Shown piece after piece: positions 39,801-46,914 of a DNA stretch of 64,000 nt. A program made the position numbers and the translations under genes. The stretch's first letter is position 1. The number at the start of each line of letters is the position of its first letter. Location: positions 52,521,858 through 52,585,857 of the forward strand of contig NC_087065.1 of NCBI RefSeq assembly GCF_963678635.1, written 5' to 3'. The notes under the pieces were generated by a model. That model was not told where the DNA came from. It worked only from the letters and a program-made list of their open reading frames with translations, and did not search any database. The DNA comes from Symsagittifera roscoffensis (taxonomy: Eukaryota; Xenacoelomorpha; Acoela; Convolutidae).

Positions 39801-42800
39801 TATACTAACTTTGACGGGGGAGTGCGCGCCGAAAAAACTCGATTTTTTGGTTAAAATTTTCCAAAAAGTGCCCAAAAACGCCTTTTTTGGACTGTTTGTT
39901 CAAAAATTTGCCAGCGGCACAGAAATTTTGGCCAAAACAGGGACTAAACCGTGCTTAGGGAGAGCTCGAAAGATCAATTCGGTCGACCTAAAAAAAGGTC
40001 GACAAAACTTTCGAATTTTTTTTTGAAAATCCACCCCCTTCCCTCGAGAAAAGGCTAGATCCGCCCCTGATTATTATGATTATTATTATGATTTGTATCA
40101 TTATTATTATGACTTTTATTATTTATTATGATTATTATTCTTATGATTTTTATTATCTTTTATGATTTTTATTATGATTATTATTATGGTTATTGTAATT
40201 AATATAATTATGTTTATTATTGTTAAAATATTGTTATGATTTTTAAGATTCTGATTATTATGGTTATCATTATTATTGTTATTATATTAATGATTATTAT
40301 GATTATTTATGACTATTTTGATTGTTATGATTATTATGATTATTATGATAATCATAATCATAATATTTATTATCATTAAGATTATGATTATTATGATTAT
40401 TATTATGATTAATATTATGATTATAATGATTATTATGATGATTATGATCATTATGATTATTATGACTTTTTTTATGATTATTATGATGATTATAGTAACT
40501 ATTATTAGCATGATTATTATTGTTTTCTTAATTTTTTTTCTTATTATGATTATTATGATTACTATTTTTATGATTAATATAATTATTATAATGAATACTA
40601 ATATTGTGATTCATATCATTACCATTTTGATTATTGTAATTTTCATTATTATGATGATTCTTGTTATTATATTATTTTTACTATGATTATTATGATTATT
40701 ATGATTATTATGATCCTGATTATTGTGTTTTGTATTATTATGATTATTATTGTTAATATATTATTATAATGATTATGATTATTATTTTTATGTTTAACAT
40801 TATGATTATGATTTTTTATATGACTATTATTATTATGATTATTATTACGATCATTATTTTTAATTCAGGCTGATACACCGAGCGAAATTTTTAAAAATTT
40901 TATTCGGCCGTTTTTTTGGGTAATCCTTGTTTCAAATTTTTTCAGCTTGCTACTAGCGAAATTCCAAAATGGTCATAATTTTTCGACAAAAAGCTGTTTT
41001 GAGCGTTATTGGGCGCCTTGTGGGTTGGTCAAACTTGTTGCCAACCTAGAACCCAAAGAAGGTTTTTTGAAAAAGTTTGGTAACCAGAATTTATTGGAGG
41101 CGTCTCAGGTAATGCTTCTGAGTTTGCTAAATAAATGGAAGCTTATGATAATTCTGGACACATTGTCCAGCACAAACTAGTATAAAAACTTCCACCGCCA
41201 GCATAAGAAAGAAATATAAATGTTGGATTGCTAATAACTGAACTAAATTTCTGTTCCTCAACATTTGTTTTTTTTGTCCTTTGTTTGTAACTTTTCAATT
41301 TGCGTCAACATACCCGACTTTTATTTGTATATCCCCAGCGCGCGGTGTTTTTACAACTGACAAATTCCCATTTGGGGCGGATGGCTAGGACATGTTCGAC
41401 CCTTGGGCGCCAAAAACTGGGTAGATGCAATTCAATTAAAGGATCTCTCTGACCGGCTATTGCAAAATAAAAGCAACTTTGTATTCTGCACAACACACCG
41501 CATGGCGTCATAAAATACCCAATATACAAGCAAGCCCAAAATTGGGAAAGCACAATTTTGTCAGAGCTGTCAGCTACCCAACAAACGAATTTTTTTTCTT
41601 GTTTTTTCAAAATTTAACGTCTAAAAAACGGATAGCACACACATGTGGATTAAGAAGGAGTGGGCAAATACCTGAGGAATTCATTCGAACCTCAGAAGAC
41701 CCTAAGGTCCCTTTTGGTACTAACTTACAACATTTCTCCATTTTTGGGGTGACCAACCCTAAATTTATTCCAAAAAATTCCGAGGCGCTAAAGAACTGCA
41801 AATAGTTCAAAGAAAAATAATCGATGGAAAGAAAACTTTAATAGATGGGGCTGCTTTTTACTAAACGTGCTTTCGGTCAAGTTACCCTGATAAACAAATT
41901 GAGGTAGAAGACAGACTGAATTTTACAGCCTGAATTTTATGTGATAATTTGCAAATGCGCCTCATGTGTGGAAATTGGTAATGAAATTACGGTAACTGGA
42001 TAATTTTCTCGTGACGAAGAGACCCGGTCAGTTATATCCATTTGGGGTTATGTTTCACTTTTGCCATTAGATAAGGAATTTAGCGTGATCATATTCAACC
42101 ATCAGAGGTTGATAGTTCACTCAAGGATTTGAATACAGCCAAAACATAAAAAAGTAGACTTTCTTGCAGTAGAAATTTTGATAGTCTGAATTGTTTTGGC
42201 TTTAAAATTTCACATAATCAACAAAAAATAAAAATCTGGACACATGAACCAAAAATGAAATTAATCCGACTTTAGTTGTTCAAATTTATTCAACTTTGAA
42301 GTAGATTTCGAAACTTTTGTAGCACTTTTGCTATTCAATTGGACCGAATAAATAAAAAAAACATTTGAGCAAAAACTGACCAACTTTGAAACCTTTTGTT
42401 CCGACTTTCGAAAAAATTGACGGAATAGTTATCCTTGGAGTAGTTTTTATTCAGTCAATTTTCGACATTTGAATCAGATCTTTTTGACGGAATTTTCTAT
42501 GCCATTTGGAGAAAAATGTTGAGCAAAAACTGACCAACTTTGAAATTTTTTATTCCGATTTGGAAGAAATTGACGGAAAAGTTATCCTTGGAATAGTTTT
42601 TTATTCAGTCAGTTTTCGACATTTGAATCAGATGTTTGTGACGGAATTTTCTATGCCATTTGGAAAAAAAATGTTTTCCGAGCTCAAATGTAAAAAGAAA
42701 TTTATTCCTCTGGGATGATTTTTTGTGAAGTTATGGCGGTTTGAAAGTTGCTAATTTGGCCAATTTAGTTTGATTAACGCGATATATATTGCGTTCTTAT

Positions 42801-45800
42801 AACACGCGTAAGAGGTTGGTCATGTCGATCCAAATTTATTTAAGTCAATTCATCTGGTCTTATAAGCAGTATGGGAGGGGCTAAATTATCTCCTTGTCTT
42901 TTTAAATAGCATTTTGAGGTATGAAAAATGAAATCAAGTTTTGTGTTCTTTTTTCGATTATTTTATCAATTTTTGTCTGAGTTTTTTTTATTTTGCAAGT
43001 CGGAAAAAATTGCAGTTGGAAAAATCAGGACTTCGCTTTGATATACAAGCGGTCGTGTTTTTGTAAAAAATTTCTCATTACGGGTCAAGAATTTCGTAAC
43101 CTAAAAATCGCTAAAAGGCTCAAAGTTGTGCTAAATCCAGTATTTAAAAAACTGTTCTTACCAGAGCGGGTAAAAACTTGATTGTTCAGCTGCCCTTGAA
43201 AGAGTTTTTGCTTAGAAAAAGAAATACAAGCTTCAATAACTAAAAACAATTTGATTGAAAAAATTCTTCAAAATACAATTTCAAGTTCAAAGTATTGTAC
43301 TTAGCGCCCAATAACATAATATTGAAGATGAAAACTTTATTTCAATACAAAAATTTGTCAGTCCAATTATTTTTTAGCATAAACGAGAGAACAGCAGCTA
43401 CTATATCGCGTTCAAATCTGAGTCAGCCAAGCTTGCAGTTTTCATATCTTTTCACTGTACAAAATTTGATCAAAGAAAAATGACTTCTTAAATTTGAGCT
43501 CAAGACTTAACCTCTTTCAGATATAATGATATAGAAGACCTCCGATACCAAAAGTTTATTAAAAAAATTGTCTGAACAAGAAACCCATCAAACAAAAATG
43601 ATCCGCTTTTTACCAAAAAGTATTTAGATAGGTTGAAATATATATATATAAGCAAAAAAATTCAGCCTTGGCTTAAAATTTTTTTTTCTTTCATGTTCTC
43701 TTCAAATAATCTCTCGAGAATAAGGTGCAATTCTTTACAAAATATTACTTCATCTTGTTTGTATGAGATAAAAAATATTATAAAATAAAAATTAATCACG
43801 CTCCGCTCCGATTACTTCAAAATGAACGTATTAGTAAATTTAAAACTCCAAAAAGTTTGAGAAAAATGAATGTTGAGGAAATATCTTTTAACTTGTTTCT
43901 TATTTTTTTAAATTATTTTGTAACTTTTTTGTGGTTTCTCATAACTATAAAACAGTGACGTAGTCAAATTAAGATCACTTTCAGGCAAAACAAGCTCTTT
44001 GCAGATCAAATTACCCTACAATAACTTTGACAAATTTGCATTTACTGAACTTTTGTCTTACATCCCATTAGTTTATCGTCTTAAAATAAATCGAAGATAA
44101 AATAATGGGATGTCAGACAAAAGTTCAGGAAACGCAATTTTGTCAAAATTATTGTAGGGTGATTCGATCTGCAAAGTGCTTAATTTGCCAGAAAGTAGTC
44201 TTATTTTGACGTCGTAAAGAGTTCCGACTCAATGTTCCGACTGCCCCTTTACTAGTCTGGAAATTTTTTTTTTCAGAAAAACCTTGTATAACTATAACTA
44301 TTGTACTGCCAATATCAATTACAAGTGCTACAAATTAAGGAAAAACAATCTGACTAAATATAATTGGCCTCAATTCAGTTAGAAAAATTTTGATTGCGGA
44401 TAATTTGACACGCTGAAATGCATTGTTTATTGAAACTATTAAACTATTATTTGGGCAGGTATGCCACCGACATTTTACTCTTAAACAAGCATACGCGCTT
44501 GGCAATCCAAAAAAACCAAAATCAACTCCCAAAAGCTCTGTAACTTTGGTTTGAAAAAAAAACACTGGTTTTCGATTGAACAGGCAGTCAGGGTGATATA
44601 ATACTGTGCGCGCACGACAGGGCTCACGTAGGTCCAGCTATTCAGATCCAAATGCGCTCTGAGTAACAAAATCATCCCTAGCATATATGTTCCTCACTTT
44701 CTTCGAAAGCCGCAACAATAATCTGCAATTGCTTCGAAACAGTAACTAAGACTATATGTTCGAAACAGTAACTAGACTATATGTGCATTTAGTCCATAAA
44801 TATTTTACCTCAAAGTTCAGCTCACTGACAATACTTTAACCCCCATAACTTACGATGGAAAATCAAGCTGAAATATTTTTTTATAAATTTGAGTGTTGGA
44901 TTTAAAAAGTCTAACTTTGTCTAGAGAAAAAAAAACGACTCCGAGCACATACATGTATTCCGTTACTTTCTCAGAAAATCGGAACAATGAAGATATCTAT
45001 GCAATATTTTGATGAAGAATTGATATAACAGTTTTCCCTTACTCAATATTGCTGATAAACAGATTTGTTCTACGACGTTAATCGGGGAGACTCACTGTCA
45101 TAAACCTTTGCACAGCAAGTAAAATGTTTTGAAAAACTGGCATTTTTAGACACTTTTTCAAATATATGAAATGCCTTTTAAAAACCTTTTATATAGAGAT
45201 TCCGTTGCTTTTGATTGGCCTATAGTTCAATCCAAACAAAAAAACTTTGCTGAGCAGCCTGTTGCTAATTTCTGGTGTAATGAGTGAAATGAGCCCCTTA
45301 GTTTTGTTTTTGTAGGTCTGTTCATAATCCTGAGCCTGGTGACGTATGCGGCCACTACTAACAGCATAGCCGAGGGCTGGCCGAGTGTGATAGGGAAGAG
45401 TGCGGCCGAGATGAAGTACAGCTACGGGTGGTCCTTCTTCCTCTGTGGCTTCTCGCTCCTTTCTTCCGAGGGCGCAGGAGTGTTCGCTCTCTACTACTTC
45501 CTCGTATGTTGAATTAGATGTTCTTAACCATCCCCCTCCCCGCCCCATAAATGTCCCCCTCCATAGATGCAGTTGTGAGTTGTGGCATTAATCTCCACAG
45601 ATGCATGCAGTTGTGGATTGTGGTATTAGTTCAACTATAATAGGATCCGATTTTCAGAACCAAAACAGAATTACTCAATGTATTTTTTGTTTCTAAAAAA
45701 CGGACTCTGATTTAAACTTCAACAGCCACATATATATACTTACGAACAAATTGAACGCTTTCTGCGACACAAAAGGGGGGAAAAAGGGGGCGTCGCATCA

Positions 45801-46715
45801 TACATCATACAGGGCTCCATGGAAGCCATAGCAAATTGTCGTATTTTTATGTTAAAGTACACATTTTCCGTAAATGACGCAATGTATGGTTTCTTAGACT
45901 TTAGTTATGGTCCGTTGTACTTGAGATTTTCTGTTATTTCTGTTATAAGAGCTGATAAGACATGCTGACAAAAGCAACTTTAAAGAAATGTTTTTTATTA
46001 TTTATCACAGCAAAAACGCTACTAGTAGTATATGTTGGATGAATTCGAAGGGAGGGGGGGGGGGGGGGGGGTGAAGACCTCCATGTATTAACATAGGCTA
46101 TCTTAATACATTGGGAAATCTATAGCCTATGTTAATACATAGGGTGAAGACCGGATACTCTATAGCCTATGTTAATACATGGAGGTCTTCACCCCCCCCC
46201 CCCCCCCCTTCGAATTCATCCAACATATACTACTGCTACTTTTATTGTTTGTGAAAAAAAGATTATGCACAACCTGTGATCAGTCATTTTCCATACAAAT
46301 CATGTAAATTTGTCTATGATGGGCTGTATAAAAATTATAATCGCTGTATGAAGCTTTCTATTCACAAATTGTATCAGGGTTATCTTCAGATTTTATAATG
46401 TTGAAATTTCTGTTTTATTTACAGGCAGCGTCTTCTAACATGCACAAAACTTCTAATCACCAGACCTTCCAGCGCCCTGTGAGTCCAGTCCAAGGAATTC
46501 TCCGAAATGGGAATTCGGCCAATGGAGCAGCCTATACTATGATTCGGAACCCGGCAAATGACTCAATCCACCAAACTCTCTCAGCCACGACATCCGCCGG
46601 AAACTACCCGAGCGAAGACTCAACCGAGCTGATTTTTAAGAACAAACCACAGTATCCAGCGGCCGTCACGTTTTATCCGTTTTTCATACCCAACGGCGAC
46701 GATATTGGAAAATAA
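27466..46715 (+). CDS. Voltage-gated calcium channel gamma subunit / TARP-like four-pass membrane protein (5 coding exons)
   Basis: Joining 27466-27802, 34541-34666, 35101-35247, 45316-45503 and 46425-46715 gives 1089 nt, 362 aa plus stop, with GT-AG at all introns and matching phases. Four hydrophobic segments lie near residues 32-54, 161-184, 191-213 and 241-266. The first extracellular loop has the claudin/CACNG signature G-L-W-x-x-C (81-86) and possible N-glycosylation sites at N70, N99 and N122. The S-Y-G-W-S-F motif (239-244) at the start of TM4 is typical of CACNG proteins. Known members are plasma-membrane auxiliary subunits of calcium channels or AMPA-type glutamate receptors; which applies here cannot be told. 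The cytoplasmic tail (267-362) is Ser/Thr/Asn-rich and ends D-D-I-G-K, without the PDZ-binding end of vertebrate type I TARPs. The start is the first ATG in the exon-1 frame, 32 codons before TM1. A claudin or another PMP22-superfamily member is less likely. Confidence 0.85.
27895..28149. mobile_element. hAT-type MITE, 5' part, cut by the gypsy element
   Basis: Starts CAGGGGCGGATTTAGG, the same terminus as the complete copy at 39633. It shares the internal blocks GGCGCC-TT-GGCG, GAGGGG-AGCGCGCC and TTTTCCAAAAAGTGCC. It stops abruptly at 28149, where the LTR begins. The other end was not found beyond the gypsy relic. Confidence 0.7.
28150..28364 (-). repeat. Probable 3' LTR of the decayed gypsy element
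   Basis: The stretch starts TGTCAGACC at the MITE breakpoint. Reading the minus strand, it is preceded by the purine tract CCAAAGGGGAGG (28365-28376), as expected for a polypurine tract just before a 3' LTR. Its length is about 215 bp. The TG...CA end is not perfect on one side. No second LTR was found. Confidence 0.55.
29600..30302 (-). pseudogene. Gypsy relic: integrase, frameshifted
   Basis: At 30302-30084 the minus strand codes the N-terminal zinc-binding part (H-L-T-H-P-G). Around 29900-30040, in another frame, is F-A-G-P-L-P-like sequence then L-V-A-I-D-K-C-S. Around 29690-29860 come C-D-Q-A-Q-T-F and A-I-G-V-V-E-R-L-I-Q-T-L-K. These hold the positions of the D, D, E catalytic residues, so the core is recognisable, but the frame is broken. 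Confidence 0.75.
30923..31570 (-). pseudogene. Gypsy relic: RNase H and connection region
   Basis: It codes W-A-I-K-N-F-K-Y-Y-L-Y-G-K, F-T-V-I-T-N-H-Q-A and R-L-T-R-W-I-D-R-L, typical of the Ty3/gypsy RNase H C-terminal part. The usual D-H after V-I-T is N-H here. The region upstream in the element is interrupted. Confidence 0.8.
31812..32605 (-). pseudogene. Gypsy relic: reverse transcriptase, broken
   Basis: Two frames (32605-32075 and 32051-31812) carry K-N-K-Y-Q-M-P-N, F-S-I-L-D-L-R-S-A-Y-S-Q and later L-K-S-F-M-G-S-I-H-H. The catalytic F/Y-x-D-D box is reduced to L-V-D-I, with one aspartate lost, and a frameshift follows. It should be inactive. Confidence 0.85.
32678..33205 (-). pseudogene. 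Gypsy relic: retropepsin-like protease region
   Basis: An open stretch of 175 codons contains D-S-G-S-P (about 33077-33091), the retropepsin active site, and later N-I-I-G-R-N-I-L, the usual flap-distal I-(I/L)-G motif. An in-frame stop at about 33235-33237 separates it from the gag part. Confidence 0.78.
33357..33430 (-). pseudogene. Remnant of gag zinc-knuckle region (gypsy relic)
   Basis: The minus strand reads N-H-L-Q-S-C-P-A-K-D-K-I-C, which lines up with the zinc-knuckle region of the plus-strand element near 61.7 kb. Most of the second knuckle's Cys and His are replaced, and the frame shifts before the final C-R-S. Zinc binding would be lost. Confidence 0.5.
33451..34540. other. Rest of CACNG-like intron 1; nothing recognised
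   Basis: AT-rich intron sequence after the truncated gypsy end. No gag region, LTR or MITE end was found here. Confidence 0.45.
34541..34666 (+). CDS. CACNG-like exon 2: second half of the first extracellular loop
   Basis: A 126-nt, phase 1-1 exon between TTTTGCAG and GTTAGT, coding residues 113-154. It carries a cysteine pair (C135-C136) and an N-L-S glycosylation site. Only one of its three frames joins both neighbours without a stop, and that frame leads directly into TM2. Confidence 0.75.
35101..35247 (+). CDS. CACNG-like exon 3: TM2, short cytoplasmic loop, start of TM3
   Basis: A 147-nt exon between TATCTTTCAG and GTGAGT. It codes a basic residue cluster, TM2, the short loop L-Y-K-R, and the first half of TM3. 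The TM2 / short basic loop / TM3 layout is the most family-like part of the protein. Confidence 0.85.
35248..36042. other. Start of CACNG-like intron 3; nothing recognised
   Basis: Intron DNA with no clear repeat or exon. Confidence 0.45.
36043..36455 (+). mobile_element. Diverged HINE copy in intron 3
   Basis: HINE landmarks are TTTTGACTTTCTAACTAACC, CACCTGTGATC, and an end with GTCGGAATATTCAG-AATTTGCCCTGATA and GAGCAGTCTTGTT. The 5' hairpin is degraded. Confidence 0.6.
36728..37223 (-). mobile_element. Diverged HINE copy in intron 3, opposite orientation
   Basis: On the plus strand it begins AACAAGGCTGCTCGTGTCAAG and ends TTACGAAAGTCGGATCAA. It faces the copy at 36043-36455. Confidence 0.6.
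37224..38357. other. Intron 3 DNA; nothing recognised
   Basis: AT-rich with no long coding frame, tandem repeat or known element. Confidence 0.45.
38358..38901 (+). mobile_element. HINE full-length copy, first of a tandem pair
   Basis: Both ends are intact: GTTCCGACTTTCGATACG at the start and CCCTGATACGAGCAGTCTTG at the end. The left flank is (ATT)n, as is the flank right of the second copy. Confidence 0.75.
38908..39427 (+). mobile_element. HINE full-length copy, second of a tandem pair
   Basis: The same ends as the copy six bases upstream. The pair is flanked on both sides by ATTATT. This suggests insertion of a dimer, or sequential insertion, within the microsatellite without a clear target duplication. 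Confidence 0.75.
39428..40860. repeat. Long ATT/ATG-rich microsatellite (TTATTATGATTA type), interrupted by a MITE
   Basis: About 1 kb of imperfect TTATTATGA repeats lies in intron 3, split by the MITE at 39633-40069. Poly-Ile/Met open frames on both strands are by-products. Confidence 0.92.
39633..40069. mobile_element. hAT-type MITE, complete, with 8-bp target duplication
   Basis: The element runs from CAGGGGCGGATTAAGGGG to its partner end CTAGATCCGCCCCTG. The terminal 11 bases are inverted repeats, followed by poorer matches. ATTATTAT stands on each side (39625-39632 and 40070-40077). An 8-bp duplication plus CAGGGGCGGAT termini is characteristic of hAT elements. The site is a microsatellite, so the duplication alone is not proof. 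No transposase is encoded. Confidence 0.8.
40861..42397. other. Intron 3 DNA, more complex composition, nothing recognised
   Basis: 40920-41800 is less AT-rich than its surroundings and holds overlapping open frames on both strands (41305-41610 minus, 41479-41805 plus). No domain was recognised and there are no matching splice sites on the gene strand. It may be a fragment of an unidentified transposon. Confidence 0.35.
42398..43059 (+). mobile_element. HINE copy with internally duplicated 5' part
   Basis: The first part, with TTGACGGAA, TTATCCTTGGA and TTTTCGACATTTGAATCAGA, is repeated about 165 bases later (near 42405-42510 and 42565-42680). The copy ends with CAGGACTTCGCTTTGATATA and a degraded tail. 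Confidence 0.6.
43060..43952. other. Intron 3 DNA; nothing recognised
   Basis: AT-rich, with a short (TA)n near 43640. No element boundaries seen. Confidence 0.45.
43953..44219. repeat. Foldback (inverted-repeat) element of about 265 bp
   Basis: Left arm about 43953-44080 and right arm about 44093-44219 are reverse complements at roughly 85-90% identity by eye. Shared words include CTTTGCAGATC, ACAAAAGTTCAG and TGGGATGT. The loop is only about 12 bases. It abuts the next HINE. Confidence 0.75.
44221..44985 (-). mobile_element. Diverged HINE relic next to the foldback
   Basis: On the plus strand, GTTCCGACT...ATGTTCCGACTGCC stands at the left. CCGAGCAC, TATTCCGTTACTTTC and ATCGGAACAA close it at the right. 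The 3' hairpin appears lost. Confidence 0.5.
45316..45503 (+). CDS. CACNG-like exon 4: end of TM3, second extracellular loop, TM4
   Basis: A 188-nt exon between TTTTTGTAG and GTATGT. It finishes TM3, codes a loop of about 25 residues, and then S-Y-G-W-S-F followed by TM4. Its base composition is clearly more GC-rich than the surrounding introns. Confidence 0.87.
46024..46234. repeat. Perfect-looking foldback with G17-18 / C17 tracts in intron 4
   Basis: Left arm 46024-46101 and right arm 46160-46234 are near-perfect reverse complements. They carry TATATGTTGGATGAATTCG, a long G (or C) run, and GTGAAGACCTCCATGTATT. The centre holds further copies of ATAGCCTATGTTAATACAT. Arm identity seems far above that of other old repeats here. 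Confidence 0.85.
46425..46715 (+). CDS. CACNG-like exon 5: cytoplasmic tail and stop
   Basis: The terminal exon follows TTTATTTACAG and ends at TAA (46713-46715). It codes a 96-residue hydrophilic tail rich in Ser, Thr, Asn and Pro, which could carry phosphorylation sites, though none can be assigned. The join to exon 4 is phase 0. Confidence 0.82.
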   Translation, partial: AASSNMHKTSNHQTFQRPVSPVQGILRNGNSANGAAYTMIRNPANDSIHQTLSATTSAGNYPSEDSTELIFKNKPQYPAAVTFYPFFIPNGDDIGK

Positions 46716-46796
46716 TCACTTTGAACTAATATTTGTAAACATGTAAATGAATCTGTAACTTTATGAATTCAGGAACTTCAACTTATTTGCGAGCAA

Positions 46797-46802
46797 ATTA
46801 AA
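46797..46802 (+). promoter_or_regulatory. Candidate polyadenylation signal ATTAAA of the CACNG-like gene
   Basis: ATTAAA, the common variant of AATAAA, lies about 80 bases after the stop codon. No AATAAA is seen closer. Position is the only support. Confidence 0.4.
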
Positions 46803-46834
46803 ATTTGTTATCTCATGTAGATTTCGGAGGCTCG

Positions 46835-46835
<1 letters not shown>

Positions 46836-46877
<42 letters not shown>

Positions 46878-46914
46878 TCTCTCTATCTCTCTTACTCTCT
46901 CTCTTAATGACACT
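46836..46914. repeat. (CT)n microsatellite
   Basis: A nearly pure CT run of about 75 bases, just after the CACNG-like gene. Confidence 0.9.

Noticed and set aside
39225-40686. Long open frames of mostly Ile and Met on both strands
   Set aside because: Translation of the ATT/ATG microsatellite, not genes.
45189-45548. 119-codon minus-strand frame over CACNG-like exon 4
   Set aside because: It is antisense to a well-supported exon and has no splice or domain support.
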